Source: Lachnospiraceae bacterium (GTDB taxonomy: Bacteria; Bacillota; Clostridia; Lachnospirales; Lachnospiraceae). Taken from it: DNA of 64,000 bases. The notes below the pieces were generated by a model that did no database searches, had not been told where the DNA came from, and saw nothing but the letters and a program-made list of their open reading frames with translations. The translations under genes and the position numbers were made by a program. Numbering within the stretch: position 1 is the first letter of the stretch; the number at the start of each line of letters is the position of its first letter. The DNA lies in NCBI GenBank assembly GCA_910575605.1, contig CAJTEW010000001.1, positions 124,001 to 188,000 of the forward strand. The letters are read 5' to 3'. Shown piece by piece: positions 7,860-17,495 of this stretch.

Positions 7860-8498
7860 TCACTGCACTATACCCCTCACCTTCATAATCAAATTCTTGA
7901 TCCGTTCACTCTCCATCCGCATTGTCACCGGATTCACAATCATCCTCGCCGACAGCGGACACACCTCCTCAAGCACTTCAAGCCCGTTTTCCTTAAGGGT
8001 TGATCCTGTTTCCACAATATCTACAATTACCTCTGAAAGCCCCACTATCGGCGCAAGCTCAATCGAGCCGTTAAGCTTGATTATCTCCACTGTCTGATGC
8101 TTCACATTATAGAAATAGTCCTTCGCAATTCTGGGATACTTCGTAGCAACGCGAATCAGCTCATGATTCTTAAGCAGGGGTGCAGACTCCCTGTGGCCGC
8201 ACACACACATTCTGCATTTTCCAAATCCAAGGTCCAGCACTTCATGAACCTTTCTTCCCTCCTCAAGAATCGTATCCTTTCCCACAATACCGATATCTGC
8301 CGCCCCGTATTCCACATAGGTGGGAACATCTGGTCCCTTAGAAAGGAAAAATCTAAGCCGAAGCTCCTCGTTAGTAAAAATAAGCTTTCTCGAAGTCTTA
8401 TCCTTCATCTCCTCACAAGTAATTCCGATTTTTTCAAAAAGTTCAAGTGTCTCATCCGCAAGCCGCCCTTTCCCAAGGGCAAATGTCAGGTACCGCAT
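7860..8498 (-). CDS. hisG: ATP phosphoribosyltransferase, short form catalytic subunit
   Basis: 212 residues, the short HisG form that lacks the regulatory C-terminal domain and needs HisZ. It joins ATP and PRPP, the committed step of histidine synthesis. Motifs: [17 protein letters not shown] at the N-terminus, [19 protein letters not shown], and the PRPP loop near [20 protein letters not shown]. The ATG at 8498 follows GCAGGAGAATAAT and lies 1 bp after the hisZ stop, so translational coupling is likely. Confidence 0.96.
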   Translation of the reverse strand: MRYLTFALGKGRLADETLELFEKIGITCEEMKDKTSRKLIFTNEELRLRFFLSKGPDVPTYVEYGAADIGIVGKDTILEEGRKVHEVLDLGFGKCRMCVCGHRESAPLLKNHELIRVATKYPRIAKDYFYNVKHQTVEIIKLNGSIELAPIVGLSEVIVDIVETGSTLKENGLEVLEEVCPLSARMIVNPVTMRMESERIKNLIMKVRGIVQ

Positions 8499-8499
8499 A

Positions 8500-9762
8500 T
8501 TATTCTCCTGCCTTATCCGTCGATTTTTTAATTTCCTTCTTATCACCTGTCACCAGATTAATCATTAGAATATCGCCGCTTTTCTGTATATAAATGAGTG
8601 TGCCTGCATAATACTCCTTGCCATACTGCACATACTCCTCCAAGAGCTTCTTCTTGTCCTTTTTAAGCAGCTCCGTATTCTTAGCCTTGCTCCTGAAATC
8701 CTTTGCAACAGCAATGGCATCCTTTGTCATCCCCTCATCATAAAGGACAATATTATTCTTCCGTGTGTATACAATTCGGACTCTCTGGCGTATCATAGCA
8801 TTCATTAATTCATCAATCACAATAGCAAATCCAATGGAAGGAGATTCCTTCCCAAATTTCTCCAGAAGCTTATCATACCGGCCACCCTTTACAATAGCAT
8901 CTCCGATTCCATACGTATACCCCCGGAAAATAATCCCTGTATAATAGCCATAGGTTCCTGTCATGCCAAGGTCAAATGTAATATATTTCTCCACCCCATA
9001 TACCTTCAGAATATTAAAAATCCTCTCCAGACGCCTGACAGCCATAATACCGGCTGAATTAGGAGCAATATTTTTTGCCCTTTTAAGAACCTCCACTCCT
9101 CCTACAAGTTCACCTAAGGCTGCAAAGGCTTCCCTTGAACTTCTTTTTACCAGAATACTGTCCAGATATTCCTCCACCCCGTAGAAATTCCGGTTATTCA
9201 CAAGCTCTATGACCCGCTCCTTTGCTTCCTCATCAAGGGACGCATCTTCAATCAGGCTGTAGAAAAATCCTAAATTTCCCACATTCAGCTGAAATTCCCT
9301 AAGTCCTACTGCCTGCATAGATTCTATTACTAGAGCCAGCATCTCCGCGTCTGCCTCCACAGAGTCGTCCCCGATAAACTCGGCTCCAAGCTGGGTCACT
9401 TCTTTTAATCTCCCCTGATAACTGGAATGGTTGATAAATGTATTTCCCGTGTAGCACAGCCTGATAGGAAGATCCTCCTCACCGAACAGGGTAGCCGCTG
9501 CCCGTGCCACAGACGGAGTGATATCCGGCCGGAGTGCCAGAGTATTCCCTTCCCTATCAAAAAACTTATAAAGCTCCTTTGACGGAATCGTACCAATTTC
9601 TTTCCTAAATACATCAAAATACTCAAAGGTGGGCGTCTGGATATCATGATAACCGTACAGATGAAGCGTCTTTTTAAGACGGCTTTCTAGTGTAAGCTTC
9701 TTTCCACATTCTACATTATAGATATCTCTGACTCCCTCGGGAGTATGCAGCAATTTCTTCAT
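8500..9762 (-). CDS. hisZ: ATP phosphoribosyltransferase regulatory subunit
   Basis: 420 residues, a histidyl-tRNA-synthetase paralogue that activates the short HisG and carries feedback inhibition by histidine. Seen: class II synthetase-like motifs [26 protein letters not shown] and [20 protein letters not shown]; the C-terminal anticodon domain is absent or reduced. Length fits HisZ rather than HisS, and the gene sits first in the his operon directly before hisG. Start ATG at 9762 after CAGGAGGATAT, preceded by a near-perfect promoter. Confidence 0.93.
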   Translation of the reverse strand: MKKLLHTPEGVRDIYNVECGKKLTLESRLKKTLHLYGYHDIQTPTFEYFDVFRKEIGTIPSKELYKFFDREGNTLALRPDITPSVARAAATLFGEEDLPIRLCYTGNTFINHSSYQGRLKEVTQLGAEFIGDDSVEADAEMLALVIESMQAVGLREFQLNVGNLGFFYSLIEDASLDEEAKERVIELVNNRNFYGVEEYLDSILVKRSSREAFAALGELVGGVEVLKRAKNIAPNSAGIMAVRRLERIFNILKVYGVEKYITFDLGMTGTYGYYTGIIFRGYTYGIGDAIVKGGRYDKLLEKFGKESPSIGFAIVIDELMNAMIRQRVRIVYTRKNNIVLYDEGMTKDAIAVAKDFRSKAKNTELLKKDKKKLLEEYVQYGKEYYAGTLIYIQKSGDILMINLVTGDKKEIKKSTDKAGE

Positions 9763-9819
9763 ATATCCTCCTGTTGTCTAAGCGCACTTTAACGTGCTAC
9801 CACATGAAAACCTCATTGC

Positions 9820-9848
9820 ATTATACGCATTTTCTTAAATTTTGTCAA
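9820..9848 (-). promoter_or_regulatory. Consensus sigma-A promoter of the histidine operon
   Basis: Minus-strand TTGACA (9848-9843), exactly 17 bp, TATAAT (9825-9820), both perfect consensus. The leader to hisZ is only about 50 bases. It holds a small GCAC/GTGC stem and no room for a T-box, so I see no attenuation device. Confidence 0.85.
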
Positions 9849-9864
9849 GCAGCAGTAATAATAC

Positions 9865-9879
9865 AGGAATATAATTCCT
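9865..9879 (-). terminator. Possible weak terminator below recU
   Basis: AGGAAT-TAT-ATTCCT (minus strand), a 6-bp perfect stem directly after the recU stop, followed by a mixed T/A stretch. It is short, and real termination is uncertain. Confidence 0.3.
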
Positions 9880-10416
9880 TCATTCCTCACGAAGGGCAAG
9901 GTCTAAATTCATCATCTCAAGATAAGGAACCTGGTAGCCCTTTTCCACCTTCATGAAAAAGCGTACATCCAGCTCCTCAAAGCGGATGCTTTTCCTTCCC
10001 CCTGCTTCTGCCCTGCCCCAGAACTTAAGAAGCTCAGCAAAACGCATATAATAAAGCTCATTTCTCTCCGAATAATAGATGATAAGAAAAGCAACCCCCT
10101 CCTGCTTTTCAAATGCATCCATAAAACGCACCTGATGCTCGTGGACATTCTGAAGGGGAAATGTGTCCGCCACACATTCCTTAGCGTCAAAGCACACCGG
10201 AATTCCCTGGACTGCCCCGATATAATCTACAGTACTGCGCTTTTCAAAATATGCGAGGGTAATCTGGTGGTGCTCCTTGTCCATCTTTACCGGCGTGATG
10301 GGGGTCGGTATCTTCTGGATAAGGGCAAGTCCTTTATCCCCATAATATTCATTGGTCCGGTTGACCATTTCCTCTAGTGTAGAACCTCTAAGTCCTCTTG
10401 AATTCCATGTTGCCAT
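9880..10416 (-). CDS. recU: Holliday junction resolvase RecU
   Basis: 178 residues. RecU is the Firmicute structure-specific endonuclease that cuts Holliday junctions in recombination and chromosome segregation. The N-terminus MATWNSRGLRGSTLEEMVNR is typical. The nuclease core holds VDYIGAVQGIPVCFDAKEC (catalytic D and the D-x-K pair) and HQVRFM. The start fits known RecU proteins even though it lies 43 bases inside the upstream pseudouridine synthase gene, so the genes truly overlap. It is the last gene of the overlapped operon that begins at 17412. Confidence 0.94.
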   Translation of the reverse strand: MATWNSRGLRGSTLEEMVNRTNEYYGDKGLALIQKIPTPITPVKMDKEHHQITLAYFEKRSTVDYIGAVQGIPVCFDAKECVADTFPLQNVHEHQVRFMDAFEKQEGVAFLIIYYSERNELYYMRFAELLKFWGRAEAGGRKSIRFEELDVRFFMKVEKGYQVPYLEMMNLDLALREE

Positions 10417-11399
10417 GCCGTCTCCTTAATCAGTCTGTAAAATATAGGCGGAACCGGTGCCAAAAAAGTCCGGCCTGAAAGGCGGGAAAGGCGTTCTTCC
10501 ATATTGTCCGGCAGGATCAGCTCATAAGCATGAAGCATCTGTGTTTCAATCTGGTACTTCTTCTTATACAAATCATTAAAATTCTTATCTCCATACTTAT
10601 AATCTCCAAGTATTGGATGCCCCTCTCCTGCCAGATGGGCCCGTATCTGGTGTGTCCTCCCGGTAATCAGATGGACCTTAAGAAGTGTTATTTCCGGGTG
10701 AACCAAAAGAGGAGTGTACTTTGTCTCTACAGGCTGGTAATCCTTATTAAAAGCCCCGGATACACAATCCACAATATAGACCCGGTTCGTCCTTTCATCC
10801 TTTTTTAAGTATCCCCGGATACAGGCGCTTTCTTTCATGGCGCCCTTCACAATACATAAATAATATTTTTTCAGTGTCCTGTCCCTAAAAATTCTGGACA
10901 TTACCTGAAGTCCTAAAAGACTTTTTCCGGCCACCATAAGTCCGCTTGTATTGCGGTCCAGCCTGTTACATATTCCTGGCCTGAAGGTCTTTAGGTCTTT
11001 CTCCGTAAGCCTTCCATTTTCAAGGAGCCATCCTGTCACGTGCTCCACAACAGAAATATCCTTTTTGTCTGCCTTTTGTGACAGCATTCCGGCAGGCTTA
11101 TTTAACACAAGGATATCCTCATCCTCATAAAGAACCAGAAGCTCTCCTGAGGATACATATTTCCTGGAACTTTCCTCATTTCCAGAAAATTTATCAATCG
11201 TTTCATCGGAAAGAAAGAACTTTACATGGTCGTTTTCCTTAAGCTTTTCACTTCCAGAAGCCTTCTTTCCATTCAAAACAATATTTTTCTTTCTCAGCAT
11301 TTTATAGAAAAAGCTTCCCGGTGCGCCGGGCATATATTTTTTTAAATACTTATCCAGGCGCTGGCCCGCTTCATTTTCCCTTATTATTGTCTCTCTCAT
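10374..11399 (-). CDS. RluA-family pseudouridine synthase
   Basis: 341 residues. An S4 RNA-binding domain (~12-75; GQRLDKYLKKYMPGAP, MLRKKNIVLNGKK) precedes the catalytic domain. The active-site motif CNRLDRNTSGLMVAGKS (~150) supplies the catalytic aspartate, and HQIRAHLAGEGHPILGDYKYGDK is the typical later motif. It turns uridine to pseudouridine in rRNA; RluC or RluD-type targets are likely, but the exact site cannot be assigned. Its 3' end overlaps recU by 43 bp. Confidence 0.92.
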   Translation of the reverse strand: MRETIIRENEAGQRLDKYLKKYMPGAPGSFFYKMLRKKNIVLNGKKASGSEKLKENDHVKFFLSDETIDKFSGNEESSRKYVSSGELLVLYEDEDILVLNKPAGMLSQKADKKDISVVEHVTGWLLENGRLTEKDLKTFRPGICNRLDRNTSGLMVAGKSLLGLQVMSRIFRDRTLKKYYLCIVKGAMKESACIRGYLKKDERTNRVYIVDCVSGAFNKDYQPVETKYTPLLVHPEITLLKVHLITGRTHQIRAHLAGEGHPILGDYKYGDKNFNDLYKKKYQIETQMLHAYELILPDNMEERLSRLSGRTFLAPVPPIFYRLIKETAWQHGIQEDLEVLH

Positions 11400-11405
11400 A
11401 AATCT

Positions 11406-11978
11406 CTACATGGACAGAGTCAGGATTAAATCCCGTACCGCCTTATCTTTCCTTCTGTCTGTTTCCTTTTCCACGGCAGCAATATTATTCATTCCCTCTG
11501 CCCTTAAAAGAAATGACTTATAATCCTTAAAAACCTTTACCGTCATCTTCTGGTAGCCGTTGTTCTTAAGCATCTCCTTTATGTAGGAGGCACACTCTGC
11601 CTCATCTGTTTTATCACTTTTAGTATAGCCGCATACCGTATGCCCGTAGATGACCACCGCAGCTACCGGCATTACCTTTTCCGTACTTGTAATAATGAGA
11701 TCATAACAGGTTACAAGCAGAGGTGCCTTCTCCTTAAGTTCTTCACATATATCAGGAGAAACACTTTTATGAGGCGCCATTGTAATATATTCCACAAGCA
11801 TCTTCGACGCAGGAAGGCAGCCCACAACTGCCGCAGCAGTAAGAAGGTTAAGCTTAGACCCGGTCTTTGCATATCCAAGAATAAGAAGCCCTAAAACAAC
11901 TGCAAACTCTCCCACTGACCAGACAAGATATTTCATTTTCCGGACCTTTATATATCCCGGCTGTCCTTTTTTTGCCAT
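11406..11978 (-). CDS. Conserved membrane protein of unknown function
   Basis: 190 residues with two adjacent hydrophobic helices near the N-terminus (~16-38 WSVGEFAVVLGLLILGYAKT; ~44-64), then a soluble domain of ~125 residues. I recognise no catalytic motif; several cysteines occur without a clear metal pattern. Gene order suggests a housekeeping protein of this lineage: it starts 2 bp after the SDR gene and ends 6 bp before the RluA-family gene. GGGAGACTACTAAGC precedes the ATG. Confidence 0.75.
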   Translation of the reverse strand: MAKKGQPGYIKVRKMKYLVWSVGEFAVVLGLLILGYAKTGSKLNLLTAAAVVGCLPASKMLVEYITMAPHKSVSPDICEELKEKAPLLVTCYDLIITSTEKVMPVAAVVIYGHTVCGYTKSDKTDEAECASYIKEMLKNNGYQKMTVKVFKDYKSFLLRAEGMNNIAAVEKETDRRKDKAVRDLILTLSM

Positions 11979-11980
11979 GC

Positions 11981-12751
11981 TTAGTAGTCTCCCTTTTCAT
12001 TGATTTTTTTCATCAGCCTTGAAAGAAGTCTGGAAGGAAGAAGCCTGGCTCCCACTCTGGCGGCTTTCATTTCACATCCGCATACCGAAACCATCTTTCT
12101 TTTTACAGAATCTAAAAGTGCCTGTCTTACCACTGTCTCTGCATTTCTAAAAAATGCTTCCTTCATACTTCCCGACACTCCGCCGGCGCAGGAGAAAAAT
12201 TCTGTATCTACAGGCCCCGGACAGACTGCCGTCACATAGATCCCTCTTTTTCTAAGCTCACAGGACAATGCCTGGGAAAAGCTGTACACATATGACTTTG
12301 AGGCCGCATATACGGCAAATCCCGGCTGAGGTGCAAAGGCCGCTGCGGACGCAATCTGCAGAATTCTGCTTCCCTTATGAAAATAAGGAATACATAGACA
12401 GGTCAATCTCGTAAGAGCCCTGATATTCACATCAATCATGCCAAGCTGGGAAGAAACAGATAATGCTTCCACTTGTCCGATTTTTCCGTATCCGGCAGCA
12501 TTTACCAGTATACGTATATCCGGTTTCTCCCTTTCCAGTATTTTTTCCAGCTTTTCATAAATATAATCCCGTTTTAAATCACTGTCAAACATCCGGACCG
12601 GAACATGAAGTTCCTTTTCTAACTCCTTTAAACGTTCTGTCCTTCTTGCAATTACCCAGATTTCATCCAGATGTTTATAGAGCCTTGGTATTTGTCTGGC
12701 AAATTCTCTCCCGATACCGGAGGAGGCCCCGGTTATAACTGCAATCCTCAT
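11981..12751 (-). CDS. SDR-family NAD(P)-dependent oxidoreductase
   Basis: 256 residues, classical short-chain dehydrogenase. Cofactor motif TGASSGIG (7-14), structural NAAGYG, and the catalytic YAASK motif with the preceding serines (ASAAAFAPQPGFAVYAASKSY). The loop VCPGPVDTEF supports a DltE/YqjQ-like member of the family. The substrate is unknown. The start ATG at 12751 follows AAGGAAGGTGTATAAA; a GTG three codons upstream is less likely. Confidence 0.9.
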   Translation of the reverse strand: MRIAVITGASSGIGREFARQIPRLYKHLDEIWVIARRTERLKELEKELHVPVRMFDSDLKRDYIYEKLEKILEREKPDIRILVNAAGYGKIGQVEALSVSSQLGMIDVNIRALTRLTCLCIPYFHKGSRILQIASAAAFAPQPGFAVYAASKSYVYSFSQALSCELRKRGIYVTAVCPGPVDTEFFSCAGGVSGSMKEAFFRNAETVVRQALLDSVKRKMVSVCGCEMKAARVGARLLPSRLLSRLMKKINEKGDY

Positions 12752-12765
12752 TTTATACACCTTCC

Positions 12766-14640
12766 TTACTGCTTTTTCTTATGGATATTCCGTATTGTTT
12801 TCTTCTTTTTTATCCTTTCCCTCTTTGGGCTTTTTGTATCCCCCTGCTTTGGGCGGATAAGACATTCCTTTCCATATCCTACAAGATCCATCCGTTTGCA
12901 CTTTTTCAGCGCTTCAAAAACCAGCTCGTAGTTTTTGGGATTCTGATACTGTATAAGTGCACGCTGCATTGCCTTCTCGTGAGGATCCTTGGGCACATAA
13001 ACAGAGGTCATGTCTCTTGGGTCCACCCCTGTGTAATACATACAGGTGGAAATAGTGGACGGTGTCGGATAAAAATCCTGTACCTGCTCCGGCATATAAC
13101 CAAGCTCTCTTATATGTTCCGCGAGAAGAACAGCATCCTTAAGGGTAGAGCCCGGATGGGAGGACATCAGATACGGCACCAGATACTGGTCCTTATGAAG
13201 CTTTTTATTCATATTATTATATTTCTGTACAAATGCCTGGTAAACTTGATTAGAAGGCTTCCCCATCCGCTTTAATACCCTGTCTGACACATGCTCCGGC
13301 GCAACCTTAAGCTGGCCGCTTACATGGTGCCCACATAGCTCCTTTAGAAACGTATCCTTCTTATCTGCCATCACATAGTCAAACCGGATACCAGAACGGA
13401 TGAATACCTTTTTCACCTTTGGAAGAGACCGGAGCTTTCTAAGAAGCTGTACATAGTCCTCATGATCAGCTCCAAGGTTTTCACAGGGCTTTGGAAACAG
13501 GCACTGTCTGTTTTTACATACCCCCTTTGTCATCTGCTTTTCGCAGGAGGGATATCTGAAATTGGCAGTAGGCCCGCCTACGTCATGAATATATCCTTTA
13601 AAATCCTTATCCTTTGTCATCTCTTTCGCCTCAGCCAGCAAAGATTCATGGCTTCTTGCCTGAATAATCCTTCCCTGGTGAAAGGTAAGGGCACAAAAAC
13701 TGCAGCCTCCAAAGCACCCTCTGTTACTCACAAGACTGAATTTTACCTCCTGAATGGCAGGAACACCGCCTGCTTTTTCATAAGACGGATGCCAGGTTCT
13801 CATGTATGGATAACGGTATACCTCGTCCATCTCCTCCATAGAAAGAGGCTTCTGAGGCGGATTCTGCACAACATATAGATGCTCCCCGTAGGGCTCTGCA
13901 AGACATTTTCCCAAAAAGGGGTCTGTATTGCAATATTGTGTGTAAAAACTCTCTGCATAGTTAAGCCTGTCCGCCTTTAGTTTTTCATAGGAGGGAAGCA
14001 CTACTGCATCATAGATGTTCTCAAGACTTTTCGTCTTAAAAACAGTGCCTGGTATAAAGGTAATATCCTTAACCCCAATGCCGCTTTCTAATGCCTCGGC
14101 AATCTCGATAACCGAACGCTCCCCCATACCATAGGAGATAAGGTCTGCACCGGAGTCTAAAAGGATCGAGCGCTTCAGTCTGTCCGACCAGTAATCATAA
14201 TGGGCAAGGCGTCTTAGGCTGGCCTCAATTCCTCCCAGAATGATTGGTGTATTTTTATAAACCCTGCGGATAAGATTCCCATAGACAACTGCCGCATAAT
14301 CCGGCCGTTTTCCCATGACACCGCCCGGCGTAAATGCATCCGTCTTCCGGCGTTTTTTCGATACAGTATAATGGTTCACCATGGAATCCATATTTCCTGC
14401 TGACACAAAAAAGCCAAGCCTTGGTACCCCGAATTCTGTAATACTTTTCTGGTCTCTCCAGTCAGGCTGGGAGATAATGCCCACCGTATAGCCATGTGCT
14501 TCTAAAACCCGTGTAATAATGGCCGCCCCAAAGGACGGGTGGTCTACATAGGCATCCCCGCAGACATATACAAAGTCCATCTGGCTGATCCCGCGTCTTT
14601 CCATGTCCTCCCTACATATGGGTAAGAATCCTTCTGCCAT
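12766..14640 (-). CDS. YgiQ-family radical SAM protein
   Basis: 624 residues. N-terminal YgiQ domain (FVYVCGDAYVDHPSFGAAIITRVLEAHGYTVGI), then a radical SAM core whose cluster motif CFGGCSFC (in SNRGCFGGCSFCALTFHQGR, ~308-316) supplies the three cysteines for a 4Fe-4S centre. The C-terminal YgiQ-associated region includes YCTGV-like CMYYTGVDPRD and a Lys/Arg-rich tail. The family is widespread but its reaction is not established. The ATG shares one base with the preceding HAD stop (TAATG), so the two are co-translated. Confidence 0.93.
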   Translation of the reverse strand: MAEGFLPICREDMERRGISQMDFVYVCGDAYVDHPSFGAAIITRVLEAHGYTVGIISQPDWRDQKSITEFGVPRLGFFVSAGNMDSMVNHYTVSKKRRKTDAFTPGGVMGKRPDYAAVVYGNLIRRVYKNTPIILGGIEASLRRLAHYDYWSDRLKRSILLDSGADLISYGMGERSVIEIAEALESGIGVKDITFIPGTVFKTKSLENIYDAVVLPSYEKLKADRLNYAESFYTQYCNTDPFLGKCLAEPYGEHLYVVQNPPQKPLSMEEMDEVYRYPYMRTWHPSYEKAGGVPAIQEVKFSLVSNRGCFGGCSFCALTFHQGRIIQARSHESLLAEAKEMTKDKDFKGYIHDVGGPTANFRYPSCEKQMTKGVCKNRQCLFPKPCENLGADHEDYVQLLRKLRSLPKVKKVFIRSGIRFDYVMADKKDTFLKELCGHHVSGQLKVAPEHVSDRVLKRMGKPSNQVYQAFVQKYNNMNKKLHKDQYLVPYLMSSHPGSTLKDAVLLAEHIRELGYMPEQVQDFYPTPSTISTCMYYTGVDPRDMTSVYVPKDPHEKAMQRALIQYQNPKNYELVFEALKKCKRMDLVGYGKECLIRPKQGDTKSPKRERIKKKKTIRNIHKKKQ

Positions 14641-15317
14641 TATAATACCTCATAAGTCCCATTTTTAATATCATCATAATCTTGTATGTAAAAATCTGCC
14701 AGATCCCGCTTTTTATCCGCCAGTGCAATGGAAAAATCATCTTCCACGGCACATACATACATGCCTGCACTCTTTCCCGCCATAATTCCTGCTGGAATAT
14801 CTTCAAACACCAGACACCTTTCTGGCTTCACGCCAAGAGTCTCTGCCACAAGCAGATAGACATCCGGCGCAGGTTTTCCTGCCCCTGCCTCTCCTGATGT
14901 TTTAACAGAATCAAATAAATGTGAAACATGGAGGGCATCCAGCGTTTCATCTACAAGAGCTCTGGAATTACTTGTCCCAATACCAATCTTTTTTCCTTCT
15001 CTTCTCATGTTCTCGATAAATTCCTGCACGCCCTTCTTAAGCGGCACCTCACGCATATATTTTTCATACGCCATATCATGCCACTCCTCCATAATCTCAT
15101 CAAGTGACTTATGAAGGGACGGAAACACCTTCTGATAATACTGGGCAACCTCCAGATAACTCTTTCCTTCCATATCTTCATGAAAATTAGGGGGCTCCGT
15201 CAATTGATACTTTTTCAGATAATCCTCATCTACGGAAACCCAGACCCACATAGAATCTGTAAGCGTGCCGTCCATATCAAAAATAACAGCATCAATATCC
15301 TTTAATCTCTCTGTCAT
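14640..15317 (-). CDS. HAD-superfamily hydrolase, beta-phosphoglucomutase-like
   Basis: 225 residues. Motif I VIFDMDGTLTDS (nucleophile D and acid D), motif II TSNSRAL, motif III KPAPDVYLL and motif IV VFEDIPAGIMAGKSAGM are all present, with a helical cap of the phosphatase/phosphoglucomutase subfamily. Substrate unknown; sugar or nucleotide phosphates are typical. It overlaps the upstream pseudouridine synthase by 4 bp (ATGA) and abuts the YgiQ gene. Confidence 0.92.
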   Translation of the reverse strand: MTERLKDIDAVIFDMDGTLTDSMWVWVSVDEDYLKKYQLTEPPNFHEDMEGKSYLEVAQYYQKVFPSLHKSLDEIMEEWHDMAYEKYMREVPLKKGVQEFIENMRREGKKIGIGTSNSRALVDETLDALHVSHLFDSVKTSGEAGAGKPAPDVYLLVAETLGVKPERCLVFEDIPAGIMAGKSAGMYVCAVEDDFSIALADKKRDLADFYIQDYDDIKNGTYEVL

Positions 15318-16027
15318 AATAATCCTTTTAACTCCTCTTCTGTAAGACTTCTGTATTCCCCAGGCTTTAAGCTCCTATCCAGAACAAGACTGCCCATGCG
15401 CTCCCTTCTTAAATAGATTACTTCTTTGCCCAGTGCATGAAACATCCGCTTTACCTGATGGAACTTTCCTTCCTGTATGGTAAGCCGTACCTCTGATACC
15501 TCAGCGCTTATTAAAATCTCAAGCTCTGCCGGCATAGTCATTTCCCGACCTTTAGCGCTTCCAATATCAATGCCTTCTTTAAAATGCACTGCATCTTCCT
15601 TTGTGACAACACCAGCTACAGAGGCAAAATAGCATTTGTCCACATGTTTTTTCGGGGAAAGAAGCCTGTGGGCAAGCGCCCCGTCATTTGTAATAAGAAG
15701 AAGCCCTTCTGTATCCTTATCAAGCCTTCCCACAGGGAACAAATCTTTACGCTTTTTATCCCCAATTAAATCTAAAACCGTTCTGTCCCGCCTGTCAGAC
15801 GTGGCTGATACTACACCTGATGGCTTATTTAGCATATAATATTCACAGACGGCATAACCTACCGTCGTCCCGTCAAAGGCCACAGTCTGGCTGGTCTCAT
15901 CCACCTTCATTTCAGGCTTTTTCACAACATCTCCCTCGACAGTAATTCTGCCCTGACGGATATATTTTTTCACTTCCTGTCTGGTCCCTGCTCCCATGTC
16001 AGCCAGATATTTATCAAGCCTTATCAT
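15314..16027 (-). CDS. RsuA/RluB-family rRNA pseudouridine synthase
   Basis: 237 residues. N-terminal S4 domain (MIRLDKYLADMGAGTRQEVKKYI), then the catalytic domain with PVGRLDKDTEGLLLITNDG (catalytic D) and the C-terminal VRLTIQEGKFHQVKRMFHALG. RsuA modifies 16S U516 and RluB 23S U2605; I cannot tell which is targeted. The ATG at 16027 follows GGGATGGAGGCTTGT and overlaps the rsmF-like stop by 4 bp. Confidence 0.93.
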   Translation of the reverse strand: MIRLDKYLADMGAGTRQEVKKYIRQGRITVEGDVVKKPEMKVDETSQTVAFDGTTVGYAVCEYYMLNKPSGVVSATSDRRDRTVLDLIGDKKRKDLFPVGRLDKDTEGLLLITNDGALAHRLLSPKKHVDKCYFASVAGVVTKEDAVHFKEGIDIGSAKGREMTMPAELEILISAEVSEVRLTIQEGKFHQVKRMFHALGKEVIYLRRERMGSLVLDRSLKPGEYRSLTEEELKGLL

Positions 16028-17412
16028 ACAAGCCTCCATCCCGGAAGATATTTATTTTTCAGTGTTCCCCCAGAAAGCTTTCCCCATCCGAGAGGATAGC
16101 CGTCCACGCAGACTAGCTGCCAGCCCTTATCCTTTCCTGGCACCATGTCTGATACATCCAAAGTCTCTCCCTTTAAATATTTTGTAATTCGGCTGTCTGC
16201 CTCCGGAAAGTTCAGTACATGTGCATACTCCTCCTTTTTCAAGGACATAGCAAAAGCCTGGCCAGGCTCAAACCGGTTCTTTTTAAGCTCTCCCAGAAGA
16301 AGTCCTGTCCGAAGAAACCTGATTCCCTTCATATAGGGAAGCCTATCTGGCATATAATAAACCCTGCCGCCATAGACCTTTAAAAGACTTTTGTCAAAAT
16401 CCCGCCTCACATCCCCAAGAAAAATCTGAAGTTCCTCTGGAAGCTCCTTATATTTCCTGCTTTTTTGCTCCTTTTCCTCTGATATCTCTGCCCATGCATC
16501 CTCTCCCTTTCGAAGAAGTGCCAGGAAATGTCCCTCTCCCTTCATCCTATGTGGAAAAATACGCACTGTTTTTTTTAGCTCCTCCCTGTTTCCATCTAAA
16601 GCCTCAGGCATACCCGGACTGAAACCCTCATAGCCTTCTATCTCTTCCACATGAAACTGAGGGCAGCTTTTAAGAAGGTGTTCAATCACCTGTTCATTTT
16701 CTCGTGCATCAAAAGTACAGGTAGAATAAAGCATCCGTCCTCCAGGCTTTAACATTGCCGCAGCCTTTAAGATCAGGTCTTTCTGGATGGCAGAAAAATA
16801 CTCCGGGCCATGCTCTTCCCATGCTTTTACCATCTTTTTATCCTTTCTAAACATCCCTTCACCAGAGCATGGTGCATCAATTAGTATTTTATCAAAATAT
16901 TCTGGAAAATAGTCCAAAAGCTTTCCCGGCTCCTCATTTAGCACAAGCAGATTCCCGATTCCAAAGACCTCCATATTCTTAAGAAGCCCCTTTGCCCTGG
17001 AATTACTGATGTCATTAGCCGCAATTACTCCCTGTCCTAAAAGCCTTGCGCCAAGCTCCGTAGCTTTGCCTCCCGGCGCCGCACAAAGATCCAATACCTT
17101 GTCTCCTGGCTCTATAAAAAGCCGGTCTGCCGGGGTCATGGCGCTTGGCTCCTGCAGATAATAAAGTCCTGCAAAATAATAAGGATGCTTTGAAGGAGAT
17201 ATTCTATCCCCGTCATAATAATAACCATTTTTTATCCATGGAATGGGTGTTATCTCAAAAGGACAGATACTCTCAAATTCCTCCGGCGAAATCTTTCCTG
17301 TATTCACGCGGAGTCCATAATATCTCGGCTCATCATAACATGCAATGTACTTGTCATACTCTTCCTTTAAAAGCCTCTGCATTTTCTCAGTAAATTCTTC
17401 CGGTAATCTCAT
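16024..17412 (-). CDS. RsmB/RsmF-family RNA m5C methyltransferase
   Basis: 462 residues. SAM-dependent cytosine-C5 RNA methyltransferase. Motif I DLCAAPGGKATELG, then ANDISNSRAKGL, motif IV DAPCSGEGMFRKD (with the releasing Cys) and motif VI STCTFDARENEQVI (catalytic Cys). The C-terminal part (~290-460), with GKLSGGTLKNKYLPG, is an RsmF-type RNA-binding extension. The ATG at 17412 follows CGGAGGAAATAT. First gene of the eight-gene operon ending with recU. Confidence 0.93.
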   Translation of the reverse strand: MRLPEEFTEKMQRLLKEEYDKYIACYDEPRYYGLRVNTGKISPEEFESICPFEITPIPWIKNGYYYDGDRISPSKHPYYFAGLYYLQEPSAMTPADRLFIEPGDKVLDLCAAPGGKATELGARLLGQGVIAANDISNSRAKGLLKNMEVFGIGNLLVLNEEPGKLLDYFPEYFDKILIDAPCSGEGMFRKDKKMVKAWEEHGPEYFSAIQKDLILKAAAMLKPGGRMLYSTCTFDARENEQVIEHLLKSCPQFHVEEIEGYEGFSPGMPEALDGNREELKKTVRIFPHRMKGEGHFLALLRKGEDAWAEISEEKEQKSRKYKELPEELQIFLGDVRRDFDKSLLKVYGGRVYYMPDRLPYMKGIRFLRTGLLLGELKKNRFEPGQAFAMSLKKEEYAHVLNFPEADSRITKYLKGETLDVSDMVPGKDKGWQLVCVDGYPLGWGKLSGGTLKNKYLPGWRLV

Positions 17413-17444
17413 ATATTTCCTCCGCTTCCTAAGCATTACATTAA

Positions 17445-17453
17445 ATTATACCA
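17445..17453 (-). promoter_or_regulatory. Extended -10 promoter of the rsmF-recU operon
   Basis: Minus-strand TGGTATAAT gives a perfect -10 with the TGn extension, 33 bp before the rsmF-like ATG. I see no good -35, which the extended -10 can compensate. Confidence 0.55.
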
Positions 17454-17495
17454 TATTTGGAGTATAAACTCTAGTATGGCATTACATTATTTCCG

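Noticed and set aside
9763-9819. T-box or histidine attenuator before hisZ
   Set aside because: The leader is only about 50 bases, with no specifier loop, antiterminator or His-rich leader peptide.
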